A stretch of DNA of 19,863 nucleotides from JAJFTV01 sp964426355 (GTDB taxonomy: Bacteria; Chloroflexota; Anaerolineae; Anaerolineales; Anaerolineaceae), in NCBI GenBank assembly GCA_964426355.1, contig CAYRRA010000078.1, positions 1 through 19,863 of the forward strand, written 5' to 3'. Both the position numbers and the translations under genes were made by a program. Below, one piece after another: positions 1 to 7,231 of this stretch. A model generated the notes under the pieces. It searched no databases, was not told the DNA's origin, and saw nothing but the letters and a program-made list of their open reading frames with translations. Positions within the stretch are counted from its first letter, which is position 1. The number at the start of each line of letters is the position of its first letter.

Positions 1-205
1 TAATATTAAAGGATCGTACTCTCGTTGACAGCTCGTTTTGTTGGTAATATTTCAGTTATAAAACATAACAACTTTGTTGGGTGGAAAACCGGCAAGGTGG
101 TGGGCTGCCGGGTGTATGACGGCATCTTTTCAGGTAAAATAATCCTGCATTGTTTGCAAATCTTTTATCTTCTCCACTTGTCATTAATCTTCAGGAGGGG
201 TCTTG
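1..205 (+). promoter_or_regulatory. Leader/promoter region of the GGDEF gene
   Basis: No convincing gene is visible here. A perfect -35 box (TTGACA, 25-30) is followed 17 bases later by a weak -10 (TATTTC, 48-53), so a promoter is possible but only half supported. A 6-bp hairpin (CCGGCA at 89-94, TGCCGG at 106-111, 11-base loop) would lie in the transcribed leader. A strong ribosome binding site AGGAGGGG (193-200) precedes the sensor gene. The leader does not resemble a c-di-GMP riboswitch as far as I can tell by eye. Confidence 0.3.
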
Positions 206-2086
206 ATGGAAAACTCAAAAAAAGCACATGCTGACGGCATGCCTGCCGATTCTGATTATCGATCGATTTTGGATATTCAAAAAGAAGGCGTGATTGTACT
301 CGATCAGGAAAAAAACGTTCGTTTCATCAATCCTGCCGCCGCCGCCTTGTTAGATGTAACTGCACCCGACATGCTGGGTCAAGTTTTTCCACTTGAAATC
401 GTGGAAGGGGAAACAAGGGACACGAAAGTTGACCCGGCAGGCACAAAATGGGTGCGAATGAATTGCCAGGAAGCCCAATGGGAAGGTAAAAAGGCATATT
501 TTGTACAGTTAAAAGATATCAGCGAGCGAAAACGTGAGGAAGAGATGCTTCGCCAGGCAGTGGATGCGGCTGAGGCTCGTGCAAGTGAGCTGGAGGCGTT
601 GAAATTTGTTGCGGACCAACTCAACCAGGCAGCATTGTTGGAAGATTCCATTCAATCTGGTCTTGAAACCGTTCTTGCGCTGGTCAATGCAGAGGCATCC
701 TGGGTGCTGCTTCCGGAAGAAACCGGCAACATCCGTTTGATCGCTTCCTACAGCGATGCTTTTCTCTTGAAATCGGAAAAGAGAACATTAAGCCCGGCTT
801 TTCGCTGCGATGGTTTGGATAGAATTATGCGCGGTGAACTGGATGAACCCGAGCTAATCCGTAATGCAGGCTGCATGCGTGAAGCGGGCATCAGTCAAAA
901 CCTGACACCAGAGCATTACACTGTTCCACTGCTAATACGCGGAGAACCAATTGGCGCTCTGAATATCGTGTTGGGTAAAGACAAAACCCTGAACGTGCAG
1001 GATAATAAATTGCTCAAAACGATCAGTCAGCAATTTGCGATTGCCATTCAGCGTTCGATGCCGCTTTCCAGTACAGTTACCTCGAATAAATTTGGTCAGG
1101 CACTCAGCCAGGTCAGCCGCACCATCAGCAGTGCTTTGGATTTGCCAGCCGTGCTGCAAAACGTACTTCGCCTGGCTATCGAACTGGTTGGCGCCGAGGC
1201 AGGTTCTTTGGGTCTTCTCACGCCTAACCAAACCAGCATCACCTTTTTGACCAATTTGCCCGAGACTGCCAGCCAGCAAAATTTGTTAAAGAGCGATAAT
1301 ATAGTCTGGCAGGTCATTACACGGGGTAAATCTGCATTGCTGGTTGGCGATGATTTGCATCCGCACATGCCAAAGCATTTTTGTGAAGGCGCAAAAAGCC
1401 TGATTTTATCTCCGGTCATTGCCGGAAGACAGGTGTTGGGAGTCCTCGCGCTGTATACTACCGGAAACGAAAAGACTTTGAATGCGTTTGACCAGGCGAT
1501 TGCTGAGTCGTTGGGTCAACAGGCAGGCATTGCTGTGCAGAATGCCCAACTTTACTTTGAAGTACAACAACTCACAATCACCGATCCGCTGACCGGGTTG
1601 AATAACCAAAAGAGCTTTATCAACCAGGCGGTACGCGAATTAGAGCGCGCATGGCGGTATAAACGTTCCCTTTCTATTATATCGTTCGTGATTGATGATA
1701 TCCGTTCGATCAATGAACGATTTGGGAGAGAAAGCGGTGATCGTATTTTGCAGTCGATTGGTCGCATCACTACTGAGAGCTTGCGGCGGGTCGATGTGGT
1801 TGGAAGATATAACGGAAACAATTTCATCATCCTTCTGCCTGAGACGGAAAGCGAAAATGCCCGCGAGGTTGCTGAACGTTTGCGTACAAAAGTGGAAGCT
1901 TTCCGCTTTGATACGCCTATGGGTACCGTAACCTATACCATCAGCCTGGGTATTGCCGGGATGGTGGAGAATGAAGTGATCGATCTTGAACGTTTAATTG
2001 ACCGTGCCAACCAGGCGCTTTACACCGCAGTACAGGAAGGTGGTAACCGAACATTTATATGGCAGCGCGGTACCATCGTCCAATAG
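206..2086 (+). CDS. PAS-GAF-GAF sensor protein with degenerate GGDEF domain
   Basis: Cytosolic signalling protein of 626 residues with no membrane segment or signal peptide. Domains by eye: PAS about 16-108, a short helical/coiled linker about 105-135, GAF about 138-285, GAF about 310-452, and GGDEF-like about 460-622. The GGDEF signature is NGNNF (536-540), so the metal- and substrate-contacting Asp/Glu are lost. The first metal Asp of the usual DxDxFKxIN motif is Val495, while N503 and D512 of the NxxxGxxxGD motif remain. An RxxD motif (R527-D530) sits exactly five residues before the signature, the spacing of the allosteric c-di-GMP I-site. It is therefore likely not a cyclase but may bind c-di-GMP. 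ATG 206 is preferred to TTG 203 because AGGAGG (193-198) is 7 bases from it. It lies 49 bases upstream of the lipoprotein gene of the ccm block and may be co-transcribed with it. Confidence 0.9.
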   Translation: MENSKKAHADGMPADSDYRSILDIQKEGVIVLDQEKNVRFINPAAAALLDVTAPDMLGQVFPLEIVEGETRDTKVDPAGTKWVRMNCQEAQWEGKKAYFVQLKDISERKREEEMLRQAVDAAEARASELEALKFVADQLNQAALLEDSIQSGLETVLALVNAEASWVLLPEETGNIRLIASYSDAFLLKSEKRTLSPAFRCDGLDRIMRGELDEPELIRNAGCMREAGISQNLTPEHYTVPLLIRGEPIGALNIVLGKDKTLNVQDNKLLKTISQQFAIAIQRSMPLSSTVTSNKFGQALSQVSRTISSALDLPAVLQNVLRLAIELVGAEAGSLGLLTPNQTSITFLTNLPETASQQNLLKSDNIVWQVITRGKSALLVGDDLHPHMPKHFCEGAKSLILSPVIAGRQVLGVLALYTTGNEKTLNAFDQAIAESLGQQAGIAVQNAQLYFEVQQLTITDPLTGLNNQKSFINQAVRELERAWRYKRSLSIISFVIDDIRSINERFGRESGDRILQSIGRITTESLRRVDVVGRYNGNNFIILLPETESENAREVAERLRTKVEAFRFDTPMGTVTYTISLGIAGMVENEVIDLERLIDRANQALYTAVQEGGNRTFIWQRGTIVQ

Positions 2087-2135
2087 TTCGCTGCTCACCT
2101 GGCTTAATAAATTCGATGAGGATGTAAAAGACAGA

Positions 2136-3473
2136 ATGTTTTTTTTGCGTAAAGTATCGGTATTGTCTCTTTTATTGGTAGTCTTGTTACTTGCTGCTGG
2201 ATGCTCATTTTCTACTGCTGGCGATGTTACCCCGCCCCCAGGCGCAGAACAGTCGCTTCCAACTACCGCCACAGAAAGCCTTTCTCAGGCAGAGACCTCT
2301 TTGGAGGAATCTGACTCTGTTGCAACCACCCCGTCTGATTCTGCCACGAATGAATCAGGCGCCGGTCCATTGCTCATTGACAGCGGTCCGCTGACCATTC
2401 GAGGAACGGTGCTTCACCAAACAGGCGGAGATGTCCCGGCTGGTCTGGAGGTATTTCTGCAGGGTTATGCACAGATGGAGGTTGTTACTGCTCAAACAAC
2501 CGTCATTGACGAAGATGGTAATTTTTCCTTTGTGCTGTTGGAACCTGTTCAGAGCAAAATATTTATCGCTTCCCTGGAATACAACAGCGTTGTGTTCAAT
2601 TCGGGGATGGTGTACCTGGATGAACTTCAAGACGGCTCTGTCACTTCTTTAACAATCCCTGTCTACGACAATACACCCGATACCAGCTTGCTTTTGGCTG
2701 ACCGCGTTCACGTATTCTTCAGCTTTTTATCCGCCGAGCAAATGCAGGTGGTTGTCTATCTGTTAATTTCAAATGCCGACAACCGGGTTGTAGCGGGTGA
2801 AACAATAAACGATCCAACACTGTTTTACACCTTGCCTGCTGATGCGGAAAACTTACAGTTTGAAACCGATGCAGCCAATTTTGTAGAGACCGAGAATGGC
2901 TTTGGCGACCTGGCGGTGATTTACCCGGGTGAGCAGCAGTATGAACTGCTTTTTGCTTATGAAATTCCCTATAACCGAAAACGCAGTCTCAACATGGTTT
3001 TCCCGCTGAGCGTGGCATCTGGAACGGTTATTGTTCCGGAGGGTGTAAAAGTGACCAGCGCACAGTTATCAGAAGCCGGGGAGCGCGAGATGGAAATGGG
3101 CTTGATGAAGCTCTATAATATCGCCGAACTGGAAGCAGGCACGGAGTTGGAAATGGAACTGCAAGGTTTCCCCAACACTGTTTCATACAACTCGGAAAAT
3201 AACTGGGTCGGGCTGGCGATTGGGGTTGGAATCTTTGCACTGGTGACGATATCTGCCGGTTTTTGGCTGCACCGAAAAAACCAGCGGGTGGTTTCGTCTA
3301 AACACGAGCCTGCCGGACAGGAAGTGCCTGGAACACAGGATGACCTGCTGGATGCCATCATTCAACTGGATACAGCGTATGAAAATGGTGAAGTATCTGA
3401 AAAAGAATACCTCTCACGCCGTGCTCACTTGAAAGAAAAATTGAAAGAAATAAGAACAGAGAGTGGAGAGTAG
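2136..3473 (+). CDS. ccm-associated lipoprotein with C-terminal anchor and SHOCT-like tail
   Basis: Protein of 445 residues whose exact function I do not recognise. It starts with a clear lipoprotein signal peptide: basic MFFLRK, a Leu/Val-rich core, and lipobox LAAGC with the lipidated Cys at 23. The mature end STAGDVTPPPG resembles ends I associate with Chloroflexi ccm-cluster lipoproteins. A Ser/Thr/Glu-rich linker leads to a beta-rich region (about 85-350), its first part like a carboxypeptidase-regulatory fold. One membrane helix follows (about 356-376), then a cytoplasmic charged helix pair (about 400-440, DDLLDAIIQLDTAYENGEVS) typical of short C-terminal (SHOCT-like) oligomerisation modules. 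There is no CXXCH, so it is not itself a cytochrome c. The reading frame is open back to 1998 inside the sensor gene, but ATG 2136 is chosen because it places the signal peptide at the N-terminus. GAGGA (2118-2122) is a rather distant ribosome site. A role in apocytochrome or heme handling is inferred from position only. Confidence 0.8.
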   Translation: MFFLRKVSVLSLLLVVLLLAAGCSFSTAGDVTPPPGAEQSLPTTATESLSQAETSLEESDSVATTPSDSATNESGAGPLLIDSGPLTIRGTVLHQTGGDVPAGLEVFLQGYAQMEVVTAQTTVIDEDGNFSFVLLEPVQSKIFIASLEYNSVVFNSGMVYLDELQDGSVTSLTIPVYDNTPDTSLLLADRVHVFFSFLSAEQMQVVVYLLISNADNRVVAGETINDPTLFYTLPADAENLQFETDAANFVETENGFGDLAVIYPGEQQYELLFAYEIPYNRKRSLNMVFPLSVASGTVIVPEGVKVTSAQLSEAGEREMEMGLMKLYNIAELEAGTELEMELQGFPNTVSYNSENNWVGLAIGVGIFALVTISAGFWLHRKNQRVVSSKHEPAGQEVPGTQDDLLDAIIQLDTAYENGEVSEKEYLSRRAHLKEKLKEIRTESGE

Positions 3474-3523
3474 TTAAGACCTCAACCATTGGTCGACTCT
3501 CGAATTTCAACCTTTACGAAATC

Positions 3524-4258
3524 ATGTTAATCCACGTCCATCATTTGGTTAAACGCTTTGGGCATAAAACTGTTTTGCGAAAGCTGAATTTTTCTGCCTC
3601 GGATGGTGAATTTATCGCATTACTGGGACCGAACGGCGCAGGGAAAACCACTTTCCTGCGCATTCTTGCTTCACTTTCTCGCCCCACATTGGGCGAGGTG
3701 AGCATTGCCGGTTATGCTCTGCCCGCCCAGGCAACCGCAGTGCGCAGCCGGCTGGGCGTGGTCTCACACCAGCCCTTGCTGTACGGCGACCTGAGCGCGG
3801 AAGAGAACTTACGTTTCTTTGGGCTGCTATACAATGTCCCCCAACTGGCTCACCGCAGCGCCGAAGTGTTGGAGATGATCGGGCTTACACCGCGCCGCAG
3901 TGATTTGGTGCGCACCTTTTCGCGGGGGATGCAGCAACGGCTTGCCATCGGCAGGGCAGTGCTGCATGATCCGGAGATTTTGTTGTTGGACGAGCCGCAT
4001 ACCGGTCTGGACCAGGATGCCTGCGATACGCTTGACCAGGTACTCTTGCAGGTGGCAGCGCGCGGTCGCACTGTGGTGATGACTTCGCACGACCTGGCGC
4101 GTGCAGCCGGGTTGGCACAGCGCTTTGATGTGATCACGCGCGGGCGTATTCACGCCAGTGTGCATCAAAGCGACCTTCCACAGGATGGGCTGCTGGCATT
4201 CTATCGGCAAGCCCTCCATGCGGCAGCAGAAAACGGCAGGGAGGAAACGCATGACTGA
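3524..4258 (+). CDS. ccmA: Heme exporter ATP-binding subunit CcmA
   Basis: ATPase of the CcmABCD complex, which supplies heme to the chaperone CcmE during system I cytochrome c maturation. It is 244 residues, near the usual length. Visible motifs: Walker A GPNGAGKTT (35-43), Q-loop Gln83, signature FSRGMQQR (132-139), Walker B ILLLDEP (152-158) and switch His189. The signature has Arg-Gly-Met-Gln in place of the common SGGQ, as usual in CcmA. It lies 50 bases after the lipoprotein gene and its last 8 bases overlap the start of ccmB, so the two are translationally coupled. A generic ABC-2 type ATPase is excluded mainly by the ccmB and ccmC neighbours. Confidence 0.93.
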   Translation: MLIHVHHLVKRFGHKTVLRKLNFSASDGEFIALLGPNGAGKTTFLRILASLSRPTLGEVSIAGYALPAQATAVRSRLGVVSHQPLLYGDLSAEENLRFFGLLYNVPQLAHRSAEVLEMIGLTPRRSDLVRTFSRGMQQRLAIGRAVLHDPEILLLDEPHTGLDQDACDTLDQVLLQVAARGRTVVMTSHDLARAAGLAQRFDVITRGRIHASVHQSDLPQDGLLAFYRQALHAAAENGREETHD

Positions 4259-4934
4259 GATGCGTTCTTTTCTGCGTGCCATGTTCGCTGTGGTCTGGAA
4301 GGACCTGGCTGCTGAGATGCGCAGCCGCGAGATCATCTCTGCCATGCTGGTATTTGCTTTGCTGGTGATCTTTATTTTTAACTTCGCTCTTGAATTAAAC
4401 GCCCAGGTGCGCAATTCTGTTACGGCGGGGGTGTTGTGGGTTACTTTCACCTTTGCCGGAACATTGGGTTTGAACCGTTCGATGGCAGTGGAGAAGGACC
4501 GCGGCTGCCTGGATGGATTATTGCTCGCGCCTGTTGACCGCACCGCGATTTACTTCGGTAAAATGATTGCCAATTTTCTCTTCATGCTGCTGGTCGCTGT
4601 GATTGTTTTACCGCTTTACAGCCTGCTATATAACCAGAACCTGTTTATACCGGGTCTCTGGCTGGTGATTTTGTTGGGTTCGCTAGGATATGTAGGTGTG
4701 GGAACACTGCTTTCCAGTATGGCAGTGCAGGCACGCACGCGAGATATCTTGCTGCCGATCCTTCTTTTCCCGGTCATTATCCCGGTTTTGGTTGCAGCGG
4801 TGAAAGCCAGCAGTGCATATTTGCAAGGGATGCCATTTGAAGACATCCGCCCCTGGATCACTTTGTTGGTGGTATATGATGTCGTCTTCATCGCGGCTGC
4901 TTTCATGGTGTTTGATTTTGTGGTTGAAGAATAG
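4251..4934 (+). CDS. ccmB: Heme exporter membrane subunit CcmB
   Basis: Integral membrane partner of CcmA, 227 residues with about six hydrophobic segments. The N-terminal WKDLAAEMRSRE stretch before the first membrane helix and the loop SMAVEKDRGCLDGLLLAPVD are typical of CcmB. ATG 4251 is chosen over the upstream open frame because GGGAGGAAA lies just before it and it gives the normal CcmB N-terminus; the start overlaps the ccmA stop (ATGACTGA). The frame remains open back to 4158 inside ccmA, but that extension is not CcmB-like. Confidence 0.93.
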   Translation: MTEMRSFLRAMFAVVWKDLAAEMRSREIISAMLVFALLVIFIFNFALELNAQVRNSVTAGVLWVTFTFAGTLGLNRSMAVEKDRGCLDGLLLAPVDRTAIYFGKMIANFLFMLLVAVIVLPLYSLLYNQNLFIPGLWLVILLGSLGYVGVGTLLSSMAVQARTRDILLPILLFPVIIPVLVAAVKASSAYLQGMPFEDIRPWITLLVVYDVVFIAAAFMVFDFVVEE

Positions 4935-4955
4935 GTATTTATTGAGGAACAGGAA

Positions 4956-5654
4956 ATGACCAAATCATCTCTGGCTTTACGTGTTCTTACCATCGTTACC
5001 GCGATTCTAATGGCGGTTGCTATCGCGATGGTTTTCTTGTATGCTCCCCTGGAAGCGGTGATGGGACAGGTGCAAAAGGTGTTCTATTTTCACGTGGCTT
5101 CTGCCTGGACCGGGATGCTGGGGTTTTTCGTTTCTGCGGTCGCAGGTGGGTTCTATTTGCGCACGAAAAAAACGGTATGGGATGTGGTGGGCATTGCCGG
5201 GATTGAGATCGGTCTGGTGTTCACCCTGATTGGCATTGTCAGCGGGTCCATCTGGGCGCGCCCGATCTGGAACACATGGTGGACATGGGACCCGCGTCTG
5301 ACCACCACTACCATCATGGAATTGATTTACCTGGCATATCTAATGCTGCGCCAGGGTATTGAAGAGCCGGAGAAACGGGCGCGGTTTGGAGCGGTTTATG
5401 CCATCATCGGTTTTCTCAGCGTGCCGTTGACCTTCTTTTCCATCCGTATCTTCCGTACCATTCACCCGGTGGTAGTGGGGGTTTCCGACCCCGCATCTGC
5501 TGGCACGTTTGATATGACTGCCCGGATGCTGCAAACGTTCATCTTCAGCCTGGTTACTTTTACTTTCTTCTTTGCCACATTGCTATGGCATCGGGTGCGG
5601 GTTGGGTTGTTGGGTGAACACGTGGCACGCATTAAACTGGAACTGGAAGACTGA
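4956..5654 (+). CDS. ccmC: Heme-handling protein CcmC
   Basis: Polytopic inner membrane protein of 232 residues with six predicted helices that loads heme onto CcmE. The tryptophan-rich signature WWTWDPR (108-114) is intact, and the two external heme-ligand histidines of the family are present at His46 (FYFHVASAW) and His170 (IFRTIHPVV). GAGGAACAGGAA precedes the ATG, and the gene starts 21 bases after ccmB in the same operon. The shared tryptophan-rich motif also occurs in CcmF, but the short length and position after ccmB fit CcmC. Confidence 0.95.
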   Translation: MTKSSLALRVLTIVTAILMAVAIAMVFLYAPLEAVMGQVQKVFYFHVASAWTGMLGFFVSAVAGGFYLRTKKTVWDVVGIAGIEIGLVFTLIGIVSGSIWARPIWNTWWTWDPRLTTTTIMELIYLAYLMLRQGIEEPEKRARFGAVYAIIGFLSVPLTFFSIRIFRTIHPVVVGVSDPASAGTFDMTARMLQTFIFSLVTFTFFFATLLWHRVRVGLLGEHVARIKLELED

Positions 5655-5664
5655 GGAGGAAGTA

Positions 5665-5820
5665 ATGGAAGGACCAGCACAAACCCTGAATTATATGATT
5701 GCCGGATATGCGGTGATTTTCGGTGTGATGGGGGGATATGTTATCAGCCTGATCGTGCGCTGGCAGAGGCTGCGCAAGGAACAGGCTTACCTGGAGGAAT
5801 TGAACAGCGGGGAAGAATAA
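5665..5820 (+). CDS. ccmD: CcmD-like small membrane protein
   Basis: A 51-residue protein with one membrane helix (about 8-30, IAGYAVIFGVMGGYVISLIV), then a basic region (RWQRLRKE) and an acidic end, the plan of CcmD, which stabilises the CcmABC complex and helps release holo-CcmE. GAGGAGGA stands just before ATG 5665, 10 bases after the ccmC stop. The identification rests on size, topology and position because CcmD is poorly conserved. The upstream open frame to 5572 lies inside ccmC and is not used. Confidence 0.8.
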   Translation: MEGPAQTLNYMIAGYAVIFGVMGGYVISLIVRWQRLRKEQAYLEELNSGEE

Positions 5821-5826
5821 GCTTTT

Positions 5827-6891
5827 TTATCCAAAAGGCGAAGACAAAGAGTGTTTCGCCATCAGGATGTGGTGGAGGTTTAATAGGTCGACAATGAGCG
5901 CATAACCGGTCTCCACTCGTCCTGCACCCGGACCGATGAGGGTTACGTCGCCGAGCAATTCGGTGCTGTAGGTGATGGCGTTGGTTGCCCCATCCACCGA
6001 AGCCAGCGGGTGCGAGAGCGGCAGTCGAACCGGTTTGACGCTTGCCTGAACATTCCCATTGATTTTTTCCACCTTGCCGATCAGCTTCCATTTTTCACCT
6101 GCGTTGGTAGCGGCGGCAATGTCAGCGGCGGTCAGTTTACTGATGCCCTGGCGATCAATATCATCCATTCCAATGCCCGCATTCATCAGCAGGTTAGCCA
6201 GGATGACTACCTTTCCGGCGGCGTCATACCCCTCTACGTCTCCGCTCGGGTCGGCTTCGGCATACCCCAGCCGCTGGGCTTCAGCCAGCGCATCGGAATA
6301 CTGTGCCCCGGCGGTCATTTGAGTGAGAATGTAATTGGTTGTTCCGTTTAGAATCCCTTGAATTTTGGTTATGCCAGCGGCAGTCAATAAATCGAGACCC
6401 AGGGTAAGGCTGGGTGTGCCGCTCATCACACTGCCTTCCACCCCAAAGAAAACCCCGCTTTCAGCAGCCAGTTTTGCCAGTTCGGTATAATGCAGTGCGG
6501 CAGGTCCCTTATTGGCGGTGATGACGTGTTTTTTAGCGTTCAGTGCCGCACGGATATAACTGGTTGCCGGTTCGCCCGTTTTGAGATCGGTGTAGCTCAT
6601 TTCCACAATTACATCTGCATTGCTGTTGGCGATGGTTTGCATGGCATCCCAGCCGTAACACTGTGCAGGCAGGCTGCCCAGCGGTTTGCCGTCGGAGATG
6701 GCGTTCAGCAGAGCTGTGGGATCCAGACCGTTGGGGTCGTACAGGCTGCCTTTGGTCAGGCTACTAACCGCCACAATCACCAGCCGGGCACCGAAGCGTG
6801 CTGCCATATCCTCACCGCATTTTTGGATGATCTGCGCCAACCCTTGACCCACATTCCCAAAACCGATCAACGCAAGACGGTACATTTCCAT
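5827..6891 (-). CDS. hom: Homoserine dehydrogenase (short form, no ACT domain)
   Basis: Reduces aspartate semialdehyde to homoserine with NAD(P)H, the branch point towards threonine and methionine. It is 354 residues: a nucleotide-binding domain with GFGNVG (10-15), catalytic Lys128 in ITANKGPAA, NGTTNYIL (182-189), and the substrate/catalytic block GYAEADPSGDVEGYDAAGK (209-227). The C-terminal ACT domain of the longer bacterial enzymes is absent, so allosteric threonine inhibition through ACT is not expected. GAGGAGAGGAAG lies upstream of ATG 6891; a second ATG two codons later is also possible. The gene is convergent with ccmD, stops 6 bases apart, and divergent from the transporter operon. 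Confidence 0.93.
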   Translation of the reverse strand: MEMYRLALIGFGNVGQGLAQIIQKCGEDMAARFGARLVIVAVSSLTKGSLYDPNGLDPTALLNAISDGKPLGSLPAQCYGWDAMQTIANSNADVIVEMSYTDLKTGEPATSYIRAALNAKKHVITANKGPAALHYTELAKLAAESGVFFGVEGSVMSGTPSLTLGLDLLTAAGITKIQGILNGTTNYILTQMTAGAQYSDALAEAQRLGYAEADPSGDVEGYDAAGKVVILANLLMNAGIGMDDIDRQGISKLTAADIAAATNAGEKWKLIGKVEKINGNVQASVKPVRLPLSHPLASVDGATNAITYSTELLGDVTLIGPGAGRVETGYALIVDLLNLHHILMAKHSLSSPFG

Positions 6892-6952
6892 CTTCCTCTC
6901 CTCTTTTCGTCATCAATCCCAGTTAAATGTTATGGTGTTCTTGAGCAAATGG

Positions 6953-6958
6953 ATTATA
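6953..6958 (-). promoter_or_regulatory. Candidate -10 box for hom
   Basis: The - strand reads TATAAT here, a perfect sigma-70 -10 hexamer that would place the start of transcription about 55 bases before the hom ATG. No matching -35 is seen, and there is no TG extension, so this is only a candidate. Confidence 0.35.
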
Positions 6959-7111
6959 CCCGCTGAGACCTTTTTTTGCGGTAATTAATTCGCCATAAGT
7001 TTCTTTACAAACTTTCGAGTTTTTCAGCCGATTACATAGCAAAAGAACCCGCTATACCGCGTTGATCAAAAGAAAGGTTCAGTCATACACAAAATAGTAT
7101 TTTAAGCATTG

Positions 7112-7140
7112 TTGACATGATGATGATTAGTTGCTATTAT
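7112..7140 (+). promoter_or_regulatory. Sigma-70 promoter of the transporter operon
   Basis: A perfect -35 hexamer TTGACA (7112-7117), a 17-base spacer and a near-perfect -10 TATTAT (7135-7140). Transcription would begin near 7147 and give a leader of about 85 bases before the substrate-binding protein gene. This is the best promoter in the window. Confidence 0.8.
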
Positions 7141-7158
7141 TAACATGCTGTTAATAAT
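7136..7158. promoter_or_regulatory. Perfect 10-3-10 palindrome, candidate repressor operator
   Basis: Left arm ATTATTAACA (7136-7145), centre TGC, right arm TGTTAATAAT (7149-7158). It overlaps the -10 box and the expected transcription start, the classic position for a repressor site. AT-rich palindromes with TTA...TAA ends are known for ROK repressors such as NagC/Mlc, and a ROK protein is encoded in the same operon (13452-14684). Assignment to that regulator is inference. Confidence 0.65.
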
Positions 7159-7231
7159 TCACAAACAGATGGTTATGGAAAAAACCTATGAATATTTGCA
7201 GCAAAAATCATCATGAAATGGAGAAGCAATA

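Larger units (their letters stand above)
6892..7231. promoter_or_regulatory. Divergent intergenic region between hom and the transporter operon
   Basis: No gene is visible in these 340 bases. On the - strand a perfect -10 box TATAAT (plus-strand 6953-6958) lies about 60 bases before hom, without a good -35 at normal spacing (CCGCAA at 17 bases). On the + strand lie the promoter and operator described separately. The octamer CAAAAGAA occurs near 7040 and again near 7068, and a 5-bp hairpin AAACT-TTCG-AGTTT lies near 7009-7022. Neither has an assigned role. Confidence 0.5.

Noticed and set aside
1..205. c-di-GMP (GEMM) riboswitch before the sensor gene
   Set aside because: A 6-bp hairpin is present but the conserved GEMM core sequences were not found by eye.
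25..234. Short open frame of 69 residues in the leader
   Set aside because: It begins with a TTG inside a likely -35 box, has no ribosome site, overlaps the sensor gene start and has no recognisable protein features.
1998..2135. N-terminal extension of the lipoprotein into the sensor gene
   Set aside because: It would bury the signal peptide and lipobox at residue 47 onwards and lies inside the 3' end of the sensor gene; ATG 2136 fits a lipoprotein.
4158..4250. Upstream extension of ccmB
   Set aside because: It lies within ccmA in another frame; a good ribosome site and the normal CcmB N-terminus point to ATG 4251.
3827..4543. Long - strand open frame of 238 residues opposite ccmA/ccmB
   Set aside because: It spans two well-supported genes antisense and is basic and low in family-like motifs; a shadow frame.
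5572..5664. Upstream extension of the ccmD-like gene
   Set aside because: It is within ccmC in another frame; GAGGAGGA stands just before ATG 5665.
6978..6994. Palindrome-like stretch around AATTAATT near hom
   Set aside because: Only the central 8 bases are symmetric; the flanking G/C bases do not pair, so it is not a convincing operator.
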